From: Lotus japonicus | Lineage: Eukaryota > Streptophyta > Magnoliopsida > Fabales > Fabaceae | Reading direction: 5' to 3' | DNA: 64,000 nucleotides | NCBI RefSeq assembly: GCF_012489685.1 | Contig: NC_080042.1 | Span: 35,097,158-35,161,157, forward strand | Shown: positions 52,317-63,427 of the stretch, piece after piece | How the letters are laid out: every line of letters begins with the position of its first letter | Position numbering within the stretch: position 1 is the first letter of the stretch | Position numbers and translations under genes: made by a program | The notes under the pieces: generated by a model | Databases searched by the model: none | The model's input: only the letters and a program-made list of their open reading frames with translations | Told to the model about the DNA's origin: nothing

Positions 52317-52796
52317 ATGAACATTGCGGATTGGTTCGCAATGGTCCACCCTTCGGGGGGGATTAGGTATGAGATGATCGACCAGGACGACCCCGGGTCG
52401 TGGGTGGTTGACCCCGTGAGCCACCGAGCGACGTATTCGGGGCGTATCATGGAGGACCACGTGGATAGTGGAGGACTCTTGAGGTCAGGAGTGTTGAGGC
52501 GATGCTCTATCAGCTTCAACTTGCCACCGGGCGTTCACTGTGGACCAGGTCTTGGAGGAGCACCGCCGCCACCGTCATCTTCAGAGGAGGAGGATCCCTC
52601 AGAGGAGATTCCAGTGGGAGTGCCTTCGGCAGGGTCTAGTGCACCCTCCGTTGCGATCATTGATGATCAGGGTTCGGGCCCTAAGCCCGTGAGTCCAGCA
52701 TCGGAGAGCGTTGCAGGAGCGAGGGGAGGACGGATAGGGTTGATAGACTTCGTCGTTCTGGATTCTGATTCAGACGACGATCATGCTAGCACATAG
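52317..52796 (+). CDS. Small acidic ORF encoded in LTR family A
   Basis: 159 residues from an ATG immediately after TTTTGTCAG (pyrimidine tract and AG), which I prefer to the upstream ATG at 52140. It contains VHPSGG, DDPGSWVVD, ATYSGRI, a Pro/Ser/Glu-rich middle (APPPPSSSEEEDPSEE) and an acidic C-terminus VLDSDSDDD. The same motif order appears, frameshifted, in the family-B LTR at 29805-30292, and a decayed form lies in the reverse family-A copy near 25400-25250. The position near the LTR 3' end puts it in the leader of the element transcript ahead of gag. I do not recognise a known domain. Confidence 0.5.
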   Translation: MNIADWFAMVHPSGGIRYEMIDQDDPGSWVVDPVSHRATYSGRIMEDHVDSGGLLRSGVLRRCSISFNLPPGVHCGPGLGGAPPPPSSSEEEDPSEEIPVGVPSAGSSAPSVAIIDDQGSGPKPVSPASESVAGARGGRIGLIDFVVLDSDSDDDHAST

Positions 52797-53535
52797 TTTT
52801 GAGTGTTGGTATGAGCTCCTCGAGTTAGGATTAGTGTAGGGGTAGAGTTTTAGCTCTGACAGTCTTGCTTCATTTGTTACTTAGGGGACAGGGTAGATCC
52901 GCCTATAGCTTTTTGTGTGGTTTCCTTACGGGAATCACAGAGAGTTGGTTGGACTTAGGAGGTCTTATTTTCAGGCCATTGGGTCAGCTGATTCTCAGTT
53001 TTGAGGGATGGTGTTGCGGGCACTTCACCCTTTTCATTTGGTTTGTATATATTGCCTACGGGCATTGCACTTTTCTTTCCGTCACTGGAGGTTACTCGTG
53101 ACGAGGTTGTTACTTACAGCGGGGGCTGTTTATATATTGTATATTAGTTTTATTACTTTTCGCATTTGGGTTTTATTTAATTCAGTCTTGTCTTAGTTAT
53201 TATCAAAAAAAAAATATTCACGTTTTTCCGCATTAAGTTTAGTTTTGGTTACTAAAGTGACGCCACCGAAATCGGGGTGTTACACACACAGCAACCAAAT
53301 GACGTAGTTTTCGTAAAGAATTTTTGTCGATTCATTTATTACTCTTTACTTAGTGACAAATCGTTCAATTTTACAAAATTCTTGAAACTTAACCATTTCG
53401 ACTTGCGGAAATAATCATCCACGTAAACCTCAAACTTTATTAATCATTGAAAAGAGTATGAAATAAATATCCGAAAGAAAACTTCAAAGTAAATTACATC
53501 AAGTTATAATATCCCAACTAAAATAAAGTAATGGT

Positions 53536-53724
53536 TCAATGCTTCCAAAACTCGGTCCTCTCAACCCAAAAGGAAAAATGGATGTCTCTCAACCCAACCA
53601 TATCCTTGGCCCCTTCCTCTTTATCTTCTTCCTCTTCATCAGGAGTATAGTCGTCATCCGGTAGTGGCTCGTCACGTAGTATCAGCTCCCAAGAATGAGT
53701 CGTCGCCATTATCTTCACGACCAT
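53536..53724 (-). pseudogene. Shortened copy of the LTR-encoded acidic ORF, family B
   Basis: 62 residues starting after GGGGGGTAG|ATG. SWELILRDE and the acidic block DDDYTPDEEEEDKEEG correspond to SWTLKLHDE and EDEDEEEEEG of the copy at 29805-30292, with the middle deleted in frame. Same place relative to the LTR end. Confidence 0.5.
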
Positions 53725-55632
53725 CTACCCCCCGCAAATAAACACGTAAACAAGTAGTGCAAGGGTCAGGTTCCACAACAAATCATGCATAAACTAAATC
53801 ACATCTCATATAAACTTTCATCATATGAACATAACCAACTGTCATAACTTCTCTTGTATCAATAGCACTAATTGAGTTAGTAACCTACTTCTCAGTTAGA
53901 CTAACGTTTTCTCATATCACACAACCCACCAAAACTCCTTGGCCAATCACATACATCCGCAGATGTATAAATCACGTGAAGCCGCAATGCTTCACCAAAA
54001 ATCTCACGGTGACCGCAGTCAACCAAATCACGTGAAGCCGCAATGCTTCACAAAAGTCTCGTGGTGACCGCAGTCAACCAAAGTTTCTCCCTTGCGTGCA
54101 AGCTACCGTTGTCTCTAACGGCACCATCGTTCTCATGGTACATAGCCTCACCTAGACCTATGTTCCATTAATCACATTCTCATCTCTTAATACTTGCAAG
54201 CGATTATTCTCAATCTCATAATTTAAGGCTCTAAAGTCAGTCCTAGAGTCTTATGTCAACTTCGATTTAGAAATAAACGACAGCATACAAAACACAATGG
54301 AAGGGATTACAGCTGGATGAGCGACCTTCCAAAAACTTCGCAAGTAACATCATGCTTAACATATAGACAATCATGAACATGTTCAGAAGCTTAATCACAT
54401 ATAATTCATAGCATCTCCTAATCACATGTTCCTAAACAAAAACTTCAAACATTTTCGCAACTTAGTTTTTGACAGCAGGAACAACATTCATTGAAACTGG
54501 TCTACAGAACGCATATTCCAACAAAAAATAACGTATGATACCTTTCTGGAAAGCTATTTTAAAGATCTACTACTCTCTTGTTAAACACGGTTTCATCCGA
54601 GATCCAGAAAAGGGTGATAATAGGCCCTGAAGTCCGCTGACCAGTACAGAAAACTGGCAGAGAAACTTCCGCCTCTAAATTAATTTATAAACCAATTAAG
54701 CACAAGGTTTAAGGCTATATTCAAACAACAAAAATCCAGTCAACATGTGTCACATAACATGCTTTAGTTTCCAGAACCAACAACACTCAACAAGATTCCA
54801 TAAAAGTATGCTAAGAATCACAACATCAGAAAACACTCATGATAAAGCCCTAACTCTACCCTTTTCCTAAGAACAAGCCCTTACCTTTGTCAAAGTTGAT
54901 GAAAAACAGAGGTTTTTGGAGATGAAAGGTGAGCAAAAGCTGTTGTCCAAGGTCCCTCTTCACCTCCCCTACTCGACCTCTCCCTCTCTTGCACGGTCTC
55001 TCCCTCTCTCGCACGGTGATCGGCGGCGGCAAGCTAGGGTGCAGCAGCGGCTCCCTCCTCTTCCTCTCTTTCTCTCTTATGTTTTTCTTATGTGAGTGGT
55101 GTATGGGTGCACTTCTATTTCTGCATGAGGAGGAAATAAGGGTTTCCTCCCCCCCCTTTCACCCCATTTAACTTGCGGCTACACTATAGATGGGCTAGGG
55201 TTTTGTTTCTTTTTTTTTCTTTTCTTTTTAAGCCCAAACCCAATTAAACACTTGACCCTTTAGTTAATCACCTAATCAGGTCTGAACCCATTGAAAACTT
55301 AGCCCTTTTTCATTAAAAACAGAAACAAAATCGGAACTAAGAGAAAAATATTTCAATTAATCCGCTGGCACTGTACAGCTCTGACAACAGTCACTAAAAC
55401 GAGAATATCTCGAGCTACGCAGGTCGGAATGACCTGAAACCACTTGGAGAATTTTCTTCACTTAAAGGGCTACAACGCTCATGAAGGAAGTTTTCCCAAA
55501 TGAGGTCGTTAAGACGCTTTAAAATTTGTACAAAGTGACATCCTGAATCTGTCAAAACTCAAACCTTGTCAAAACCTTCATTTTTATTCAATTTTCCACT
55601 TGAATAGTATAAAATGAGCTTAGGGCCTTACA

Positions 55633-57512
55633 ATACCACCCTCCTTAAAATAGTTTCGTCCTTGAAACTATTATAGGAAGACTCACCACGCTTCCATTGC
55701 GCACTCTGATACTCTCCACAAATTTCTCAGTCGTCTCGACGCATAGGTTATTGTCCTTAGTCTCATCTTTCTGGTCTTCACGTGACATATCTAGTGGTTT
55801 GGTTCCACATCATTTTCACAAAGGGAAATTGTCTCTCCTTAACGTTCCTGTCATAGTCCAACACCAACTATCATTCCGATCACCATTTTCCAATATCAAG
55901 TTGATCAGGCTCAATATCTAAAAGATGGCAACTAGAAAATAACTGGTAAGGATGTTCGAGTCACTCTCATTTCACTGTCTATAACCTAGACACTCGTCGT
56001 AGAACGTCACGGAACTCTTCGGTTGGAACACGACCCGGACTGCCTCATTGAAGTCTCACAAAACAACAAAAAGTTTAAGTCAAACAGGTGTTATGCTCAT
56101 GCCGGTACACGCTGGTCGGCGTCCCGTCCAGGTGATCCAGATGCAACATCAACAACTCAGACACGGGAAAACAAACTTTCCGGACACCGAGCTCAAAGGT
56201 TCCATCAACCAATTCACTCGTTCGGTAGTTCCATCCACCACCTAGTCAATTCGACGGTTCCATCCACCATCTGGTTTGTCCGATCTATGGTTCCATCCAC
56301 CATATACGATCGTTGGTTCCATCCACCAATCCCGTCTTTCCTGATGGTTCCATCCACCATCTCGGTTTGACCAATGGTTCCATCCACCATTCCTGATTCA
56401 CCGATGGTTCCATCCACCATCTCATCGACCGTGATGGTTCCATCCACCATCTTGATCGACGCACTCCGTTCACTGGCTCCATCCGCCATCTCATCGACCT
56501 TGATGGTTCCATCCACCATCTTGATCGACGCACTCCGTTCACTGGCTCCATCTGCCATCTCATCGACCTTGATGGTTCCATCCACCATCTCGATCGACGC
56601 ACTCTGTTCACTGGCTCCATCCGCCATCCTTTCTTAGCTCATGGTTCAATCCACCATCTTTGCTAAGTGAGGAAAAATCAGGAGTGTATCACAATCACAC
56701 AAAGCACCACAAAAACCTAAGGAAGACATTGACTCGGTCAGTGTTCTCCCCCGCCTCTATGACTCAATAATGAGCCTTCAGCACACCAAATCACATCACA
56801 CACATAAATCACAAACCATTCACAAAATGAAATAATACCAAATATTATTTATTTTACCAAGTCTGACACAAGGTCTCGATGTGGTCAGGCGTGTCCCACT
56901 TGGAGCGTCCATTCCAACCTCAATATTTGGTAAGCGACAACCGTTAGATATCTTGCAATCATCTTCAGATAGACCTAGATATCACGCTCGTACTAGGGCA
57001 CTAGGCGCCAAATCCAAATCCAATTGATCAACCGTTTATAAGCTAATCATCATCTTAATACATAACAATCCATACGTCATCTCTTGTTTCGGAACTATCC
57101 TCATTCAAACCTTAAATCAATCTTTCACTTATCCACAAGTCAAATTATAACTTATTTCTAAGTTTGAAATCTCTGCATAACTCAGAATTCATTCCCTTCA
57201 AGATCTAACCATATATTGTGCCTCAAGGGACTTAGCCCAACTTTCGCTCCCTAGATTTTAATCTTCAAAGGTTCAACTGCTATCGTCACAACTAAAACCC
57301 TTAAATCTCTTATTCATACCTGTCTCTCAACTCTCAAGGACAATCTTAACCCCTAAGGTTTTAATCCAGCTTAGTAAATCTCACTTAATAATCCTAGCAC
57401 ATTTCTCTTAAATCCATATCAACACTCTCATGTATTCAACTTATGCTAAAACTTTCTTTCTCTAACTTGATCACTATCACACCAGTCAACTCCTTAATCT
57501 CTCAATCCAATT
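55633..57512 (-). mobile_element. 3' interior of the minus-strand family-B gypsy element
   Basis: Starts on the minus strand side with the purine tract AAGGAGGGTGG abutting the LTR at 55632. Positions 55633 to about 56800 are the inverted counterpart of 62450-63427, including the GACGAAACTATTTTAA motif and the tandem repeat array. From 56800 to 57512 no coding sequence or priming site is visible. Gag and pol of this element are absent. Confidence 0.75.
56214..56640 (-). repeat. Tandem array of the mini-inverted unit ATGGTnnnnnnnACCAT
   Basis: The core ATGGTTCCATCCACCAT recurs about every 30 bp. At 56420-56625 pairs of cores form a higher-order repeat of about 69 bp, present three times. In each core ATGGT pairs with ACCAT across seven bases. 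Read on the minus strand the array happens to stay open as (MVDGTI)n. Confidence 0.9.
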
Positions 57513-60500
57513 TGTAAGACCCACATTTTTGAATTAGAATAATTAATTAATTTCCGACTCACGCCTAAGACGTTGTGTAAGCGTTAGAGGAGCCTGAACA
57601 AATAGATTTTCTATTCGGAGCTTCTAACGAAGTTTCCATCCGCGTGACCTCATTTCTTTTGATTTTTGGGATCTCTTTCCAGAAGGAAGTTTCTACATTC
57701 GACGTCATTTGCAAAAAGTAGTTCTGCGGCATATTTTGAAGCAGATCGCGTTCAAGCAATTTTCTCACTTAAATGAAATTCCGAAGCAAGTATCGACCTT
57801 TTATAAAGGGATACTTAGCTTAGTTGTATAATATGATAACATCATATTTATTCTAATTGTCTCACAATTATTCTTTAGTTCAGTTTTGACTCATTTCTTG
57901 GTTCATGGATCATTTTAATTTGCTCAAAGTGATCCTAATTTATATCTTATTATTTCATAAAGTTCCTCATAATTTTTAGGATAATAATATATCACCTCTA
58001 TATTTTTCTCTTAACCCTATGAGCTAAATCTTTCGGTGTCTAAATCAATTCGTACCGAATAACGAAATATCTTCTCATTTTCCTAGGTTCTCCCTCCTCC
58101 ACGTCCCTTGCTCAGATGTTTATTTGATTTTTCTTACTACCAACAAATATCTATTTTCCTCTCCCTTACTATCATTCACGCACACTGTCCCTCTCTTCTA
58201 ATTTCAGTTTCATTTTCTTTGTTTTGCTGCTTTAGACCCATTTCTTTTCTTCTCCTCCTTATTTCTCCTAAGCTACCGACCCACACTTCTCCAATTTTCC
58301 CTTAAACTCTCCTTCATTTCCTTTCTTGTTACAACAACCGAACCCCATCACCATCTTCAACTTATCCTTCCTCTCATCACCACCGTACCTCCTCTCTCAA
58401 TGGAGCAAGCAACCACGAGCTTCTCCTTCTTCACGTGAGCAACCGCCACCACCTTGTGTCTCCATCAATGCGAGAACCAGCCTCATTCTTCTTCTTCATG
58501 ATGACAGCACCCATACAACCTTGATCTCTTCACGTTGCAGCACCACAAATCACCAACATCATCATGCTTTCCTCTCCCTCTTGCAGCCGCTGATCACACC
58601 ATCACCATCACCATGGTTTTCTCCTTATATGGCCAGCAAAGAATCACCACCGCTAGCCATAGCACCACCAACACCATGCCATGCTCCAATTTCTTCTTCA
58701 CCAAGATCACCATGTATGAACTCCCTAGTCCCTCATTTCACCTTCATTACATTTATATTTCTGGTATTCAATTGTTTTTCCCCTGTTTATGTTGTATCAT
58801 GGAGATGTGATAAGGCTTGCTTTTTGGTTTTCTTGATGGCTTATGGACCTGATTCATTCGTCTTAGGCTAAGTGGATACATGTAGTTAGACAAATAAATT
58901 GATGATGTGGGTTTTCATGTTGCGGATTGCTTTTTTATTGATCTGTTGAATACTTGTATCAAAATTGCAGTGGCTATGAAAATGTATATTTATAAACTAG
59001 GAGTAGCTTTCTATTAATATAAATGTTGTGTGGAAAAGTAGAACTTTTACAAAAAAATTGGACTTTGATTATGTTAGAGTCATATTCATGCTTAGGGTCT
59101 TTGCATTAGTTGTTTATATATGCTTTAATTTGAGCTATGTAAAACCAATTTCAGAAAAATCATAACTTTAAAATTTTAGGGTTTCAAATTGGGGCTTTTA
59201 TTCTAGCGCCTTGGGGAGAGTATAAGCATGCGGTAATCAATTCTTATGCCTTAATAATGATGCATGATGCCTAGGAATTAGCTTGTAGTAAAAGAAAACA
59301 TCAATCTTGGATTATCCATTTTTGGCCGAGAGCTAGCATGTGTATTGGGGGAGAAAAACCTTTTCTTGAAACTCTAGTAATGATGCATGATGTTTAGGGT
59401 GATTTCGGGGAAAATTTTGGGTAGAGTTTTGTGGATGAATGGTTGAGCATGCTTAATGTTACTTTTCCTTTAAGTAATCATGTCTTATGTGAGAAGCAAT
59501 GGAAATGTGGAATATGTTACGTGTAATTTCAAACATGCTAAGTGCTACTTGTTTTTTAAGTAAGTGCATTTTATGGCATAAATGAATGCATGGTGAGAAA
59601 TTTAGATTCAACTATAAGCATGGTGATTTAAAAATGAGCTGAAGCTTTGGGAAAAATTATAGAGACCTGTTCAGATTTGAAGCATGATCAATATGATGGT
59701 GATGCAATAAATGTTAGCTAGTATTATTATGAACATGCCTATGTGCCTAGGGTGTTAGCTACATTTATCGATATGCCTGCAAGTTACTATGTTATGATAA
59801 TTTGTTCATATGAGATGAATGTGATGGGCCTAGGGCCTAGTGATGATGACTGACTTGCATGGCATGCATTTGTGGGCCAAGTGACCTGGACTGGGCTTGG
59901 TTGGCCACGGCTGGTGACCTGGATTGGGCTAGTCAGTGGTGACGTTCAGGGGATGGACCTGAACAAAGGACGAACGTGAAACGGCAGTGCGTTAGAGAGG
60001 TCCAACCCCGATCATCAAGCTGTTGGGCAGCGGTGCGTTGGAGGTGTCCAACCCCGATCGTGGAGTCGTGTTCGTCCTGCCTTTCCATGAGGGATTCACT
60101 TATGGATATCCAAAGCGTCTGCATGCATGTGCACGAGCATTGACTAACAATAAACTATGAGATAGTTCCCTATACTTGTGAAACTTAGAATTATGAGATA
60201 GTTCCCTATACTTGTGAACCTTAGAACTTAATATAGTTCCCATATTTGTGAATGTTAGCTTAGTGAAGAACTTGTGATTGATAGGGTAGTATACCCTACT
60301 TATGATGTGTGTGTGTTAGAAGTTGACCCTTGCTTGTTTGCTTGTTTGCTGTTTGTTGTTTGGGGCGCTTAACGCCTAGACAACAAGCATGCGTGTGATC
60401 AGTCGAGATGCGACCCTATATCTGCTTGATGTGGACAACGACAAGGCTCGAGACATCGACTGCGCGACTGATGGTTCAGCTATGGGATTGGCGAGAGCAG

Positions 60501-60883
60501 AGGATGCGAGGCGATATGATTCGAGCGCTGGAGGAGGCCTTGGAGGGCACGCGACCTATGAGTCGGGTATTGAGTGTGATAATTGAGTCTGTACTTGGGG
60601 GTGAGCTGAGTTTGTTTATAGGGTTCGAACCTAACCTAGAGACCTTCTTGTTGTGTTGGCTCGGGGGCGGTCGGACACTAGTTTAATCATTATGTTGTAA
60701 TTTGAAAGAATCATTGTACGCTTCCAAAGCTTTTATTAATAACATGATTTATTCAGTCTACTTCTCAAGTTACTACATTTTATTTGTAAGCAATGTTATT
60801 GAAAAGTTTTATTTCAACGAAAATTTACACACGTTTTTGGAAAAAGGTTACTAAAGTGACCCTCGAGAAATTGGGGCGTTACA
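57513..60883 (+). mobile_element. Long LTR, family F, upstream of a gag-only interior
   Basis: Starts TGTAAGACCCACATTTTTG and ends CTCGAGAAATTGGGGCGTTACA, followed three bases later by a tRNA-Met priming site, so it acts as a 5' LTR. It is related to family A at several points: CCAGAAGGAAGTTT (57680) and the GTTGACCC...GGGGCGCTTAACGCC block (60315-60380). A short ORF (60389-60586) sits at the place of the family-A LTR ORF but shows no clear homology. Frames at 58108-58871 are low-complexity and not supported. Confidence 0.65.
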
Positions 60884-60886
60884 TTG

Positions 60887-60898
60887 TGGTATCAGAGC
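60887..60898 (+). other. Primer binding site, initiator tRNA-Met
   Basis: TGGTATCAGAGC three bases after the LTR end, as usual for chromovirus-type gypsy elements. Confidence 0.9.
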
Positions 60899-61101
60899 TT
60901 TGGTTGAGAAAACCAGAGCTTTGGGTTAGTGGTGCCTAGGAGTTGAGTTGGGTAGAACTTGTTTGCTAAGATGGTTGATTGACTTGTGAGATTGTCTGGA
61001 GCGTCATTGCCGTGATGCTCAAACCTTGGAGTCCTTAGACTCTAAGACTCTTGTTTGAAGTGCAGTTTGAATTTGGATGGTAAACTTGTGCAGGTTGAGA
61101 G

Positions 61102-62240
61102 ATGCCTCCACGACAAGACCCATCTAACGAACAATTGGCTCAAGCCATGGCTCAGCTGGCCCAGTTGGTGGCACAACAAGCTGCTGCAACTGTTGCTAAT
61201 GCTGCTGCTCAAGCTCAATGGGAGGCTGAAGAGCATACTCTGAGGGCTCAGCAGCAAGCACGAGAGCTAGCTCAGGCTCAGACAAGAGGGTTGAATGATT
61301 TCAAGCGCCAAGACCCGCCAAGATTCAGTGGTGAACCGGATCCTGAGAAAGCTGATCTTTGGATCCAAGAACTCGAGAAGATTTTCGGGGTTTTACAAAC
61401 CCCCGATGATACTAAGGTGGTGCTAGCTACGTACATGCTGCTGGGGGATGCTGAGTACTGGTGGAGGAGCGCCAGGAAGATTTTGGTTGCAGGCAATGTG
61501 GAGATTACCTGGACTTCTTTCAAGAGGGCATTCCTCGACAAGTATTTCCCAGAGACTGCAAGAGAAGATAAGGAAACACAATTTCTGAAGCTCCACCAAG
61601 GGGGCATGTCTGTCGGAGAATATGCCGCCAAGATGGAGGCGTTATCAAAGCATTTCCGATTCTTCCAGCTGCAAGTGGACAAACCCTACCTGTGCAACCG
61701 CTTTATGTTGGGGCTTCGGTTCGACATTGAGGAAGCTGTGAGGCCCCTGGGTATTCGGAAATTCCAAGTGCTAGTCGAGAAGGCTCGAGAAGTTGAGGCT
61801 ATGAAGAACCGCCGAGGAAGTAGGCAAGGAAGGGGTGGACCAATCAGGCCAAGCCATCAAGATTATGAGGGGCATGGTAAAGGGAAACAACCTCAGAAGA
61901 AGCCTTATATGACTACCAGCGAGGCAACAATCGAGTTATGGGTCAGAACACACCCAATGAGACAACCCATGAAGGTCAAGGTAACCAAGCCCAAGGGAAG
62001 GACGTGACTTGCTTCAAGTGCGGAAAAGCGGGTCACTATGCTAATGTCTGCAAGGAAGACCCTAGAGTGTGCTTTAACTGCAATAAGTCAGGACACGTGG
62101 CAAGGGATTGCAAGGCACCAAAGGTTGAAGTGGGAGCAACCTTGAATGCCGCAGGAGGAAGGTGTCTGGTAACAGCAGGACGAGTGTACACCCTGAACGC
62201 TGACGAAGTTGAGAACACCAGGGAGCTAGCTCGGGAATAG
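61102..62240 (+). pseudogene. gag: Gypsy (chromovirus/Tekay-type) gag, frameshifted
   Basis: Starts MPPRQDPSNEQLAQAM, with an Ala/Gln-rich helix, then the retrotransposon gag domain (RFSGEPDPEKADLWIQELEK, LGDAEYWWRSAR, FLDKYFPETARE, MSVGEYAAKMEAL). A frameshift near 61930 ends that frame at 62007. The next frame carries two CCHC knuckles (CFKCGKAGHYANVC and CFNCNKSGHVARDC) and a short tail ending at 62240, just where the protease would begin. The gag fold itself is complete. The protein would pack RNA if the shift were absent or suppressed. Confidence 0.88.
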
Positions 62241-62565
62241 GCTAGTTATGTTAGTGACCTTGTCAGCGCTTTGTTTTGAACTTGAGGCTTTGTTTTTTTT
62301 TGAAATTGTATTCCACTTATCTATGTTGTAGCGGTCGCTACCTTTCGTTTTAACTTCTAAATCAAGATGTAACCTCTTGATGACATTCAATAAGAGATTT
62401 CCTTGCAACCCAAGTCTTCGCTAGAAGTTTGCTTAACTATGATGTATGTGATTTGTTGTGTTGGAGACTCATTCTTGAGTCAAAGGGTGACCAAGTCACT
62501 ATCTTCCCTATGTTTTTGTGGTGTTTTGTGTGATTGTGTTTCACTCTCGATTATCCTCACTTAGC
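62241..62565 (+). other. Non-coding spacer after gag
   Basis: T-rich with a pyrimidine tract. The second half (from about 62450) matches the inverted sequence around 56660-56790, so it is part of the shared 3' interior. Confidence 0.55.
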
Positions 62566-62875
62566 GAAGATGGTGGATGGAACCATCAGCTAAGAAAGGA
62601 TGGCGGATGGAGCCAATGATCGGGGTGCATCGATCGGGATGGTGGATGGATTCGTCAGATCGATGAGATGATGGATGGAACCATCAGTTGAGCAGGAATG
62701 GTGGATGGAACCATTGGTCAGACCGAGATGGTGGATGGAACCATCAGGAAAGACGGGATTGGTGGATGGAACCAACGATCATATATGGTGGATGGAACCA
62801 TAGATCGGACAAACCAGATGGTGGATGGAACCTTCGAATGGACTAGGTGGTGGATGGAACCTTTGAGCTCGGTGT
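62566..62875 (+). repeat. Tandem array of the mini-inverted unit, plus orientation
   Basis: About nine ATGGTGGATGGAACCAT cores spaced about 30 bp apart, the inverted counterpart of 56214-56640 but with a different number of units and without its 69-bp higher-order repeats. Confidence 0.9.
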
Positions 62876-63427
62876 CCGGAAAGTTTGTTTTCCCGTGTCT
62901 GAGCTGTTGATGTTGCATCTGGAACACCTGGACGGGACGCCGACCAGCGTGTACCGGCATGAGCATAACACCTGTTTGACTTAAAAATTTTGTTGTTTTC
63001 GTGTGACTGCAATGAGGCAGTCTGGGTCGTGTTCTTACGGGAGAGTTTCATAAGGTTCTACGACAAGTGTCTAGGTTATAGACAGTGTGATGTGAGTAAC
63101 TCGAACATCCTTACCAGTTATTTTTCTAATTGCCATCTTTTGGATATTGAGCCTGATTAACTTAATATTGGAAAATGGTGATCAGAATGATAGTTGGTGT
63201 TGGACTATGAAAGGTACGTTAAGGAGAGACAGATTCCCTTTGTGGAAATGATGTGGAACCAGACAACTAGAGATGTCACGTGAAGACCAGAAAGATGAGA
63301 CTAAGGACGGAAACCTATGCGTCGAGACGACCGAAAATTCGTGGAAGGTATCAGAGTGCGCAATGGAAGCGTGGTGTGTCCTCCTATAGTAGTTTCGAGG
63401 ACGAAACTATTTTAAGAAGGGTGGTAT

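Larger units (their letters stand above)
49266..53284 (+). mobile_element. Solo long LTR, family A (complete)
   Basis: 4019 bp, TGTAAGGCCCGAGTTTT to CCGAAATCGGGGTGTTACA, with perfect target duplications CACAC (49261-49265 and 53285-53289), inserted inside a family-B LTR. No priming site or purine tract flanks it, so it arose by LTR-LTR recombination. It has a TATA box at 49984-49991, a repeat block at 51509-51660, and an open 159-codon ORF near the 3' end. A reverse copy lies at 24753-28066. Confidence 0.92.
49236..55632 (-). mobile_element. Long LTR, family B, minus orientation, split by a solo LTR
   Basis: On the minus strand it starts TGTAAGGCCCTAAGCTC at 55632, right after the purine tract AAGGAGGGTGG, and ends CTCGAGAAATCGGAGCGTTACA at 49236. 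The ending is cut by the family-A solo LTR. Its own sequence is 53290-55632 plus 49236-49265, about 2.4 kb. It matches 23656-30589 segment by segment, for example the CATGAGAACGATGGTGCCGT block at 54115-54140. It is the 3' LTR of the element whose interior continues at 55633. Confidence 0.85.
60884..63427 (+). mobile_element. Gag-only (TR-GAG-like) gypsy interior
   Basis: Priming site, gag, then about 330 bp without coding, a tandem-repeat array, and a 3' purine tract AAGAAGGGTGG (63414-63424) before the next LTR. Protease, RT and integrase are absent, the layout of non-autonomous gag-bearing elements described in plants. The bounding LTRs (57513 and 63428) do not look alike at their starts, so this may be a recombinant. 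Confidence 0.75.

Noticed and set aside
56214..56627. 137-residue (MVDGTI)n protein
   Set aside because: The frame is open only because the repeat unit lacks stops. The other array keeps the frame poorly and no start or context supports translation.
58326..58871. 181-codon ORF in the family-F LTR
   Set aside because: Low-complexity Ser/Pro/His/Thr composition from a CACCAT-rich stretch; no domain or conservation visible.
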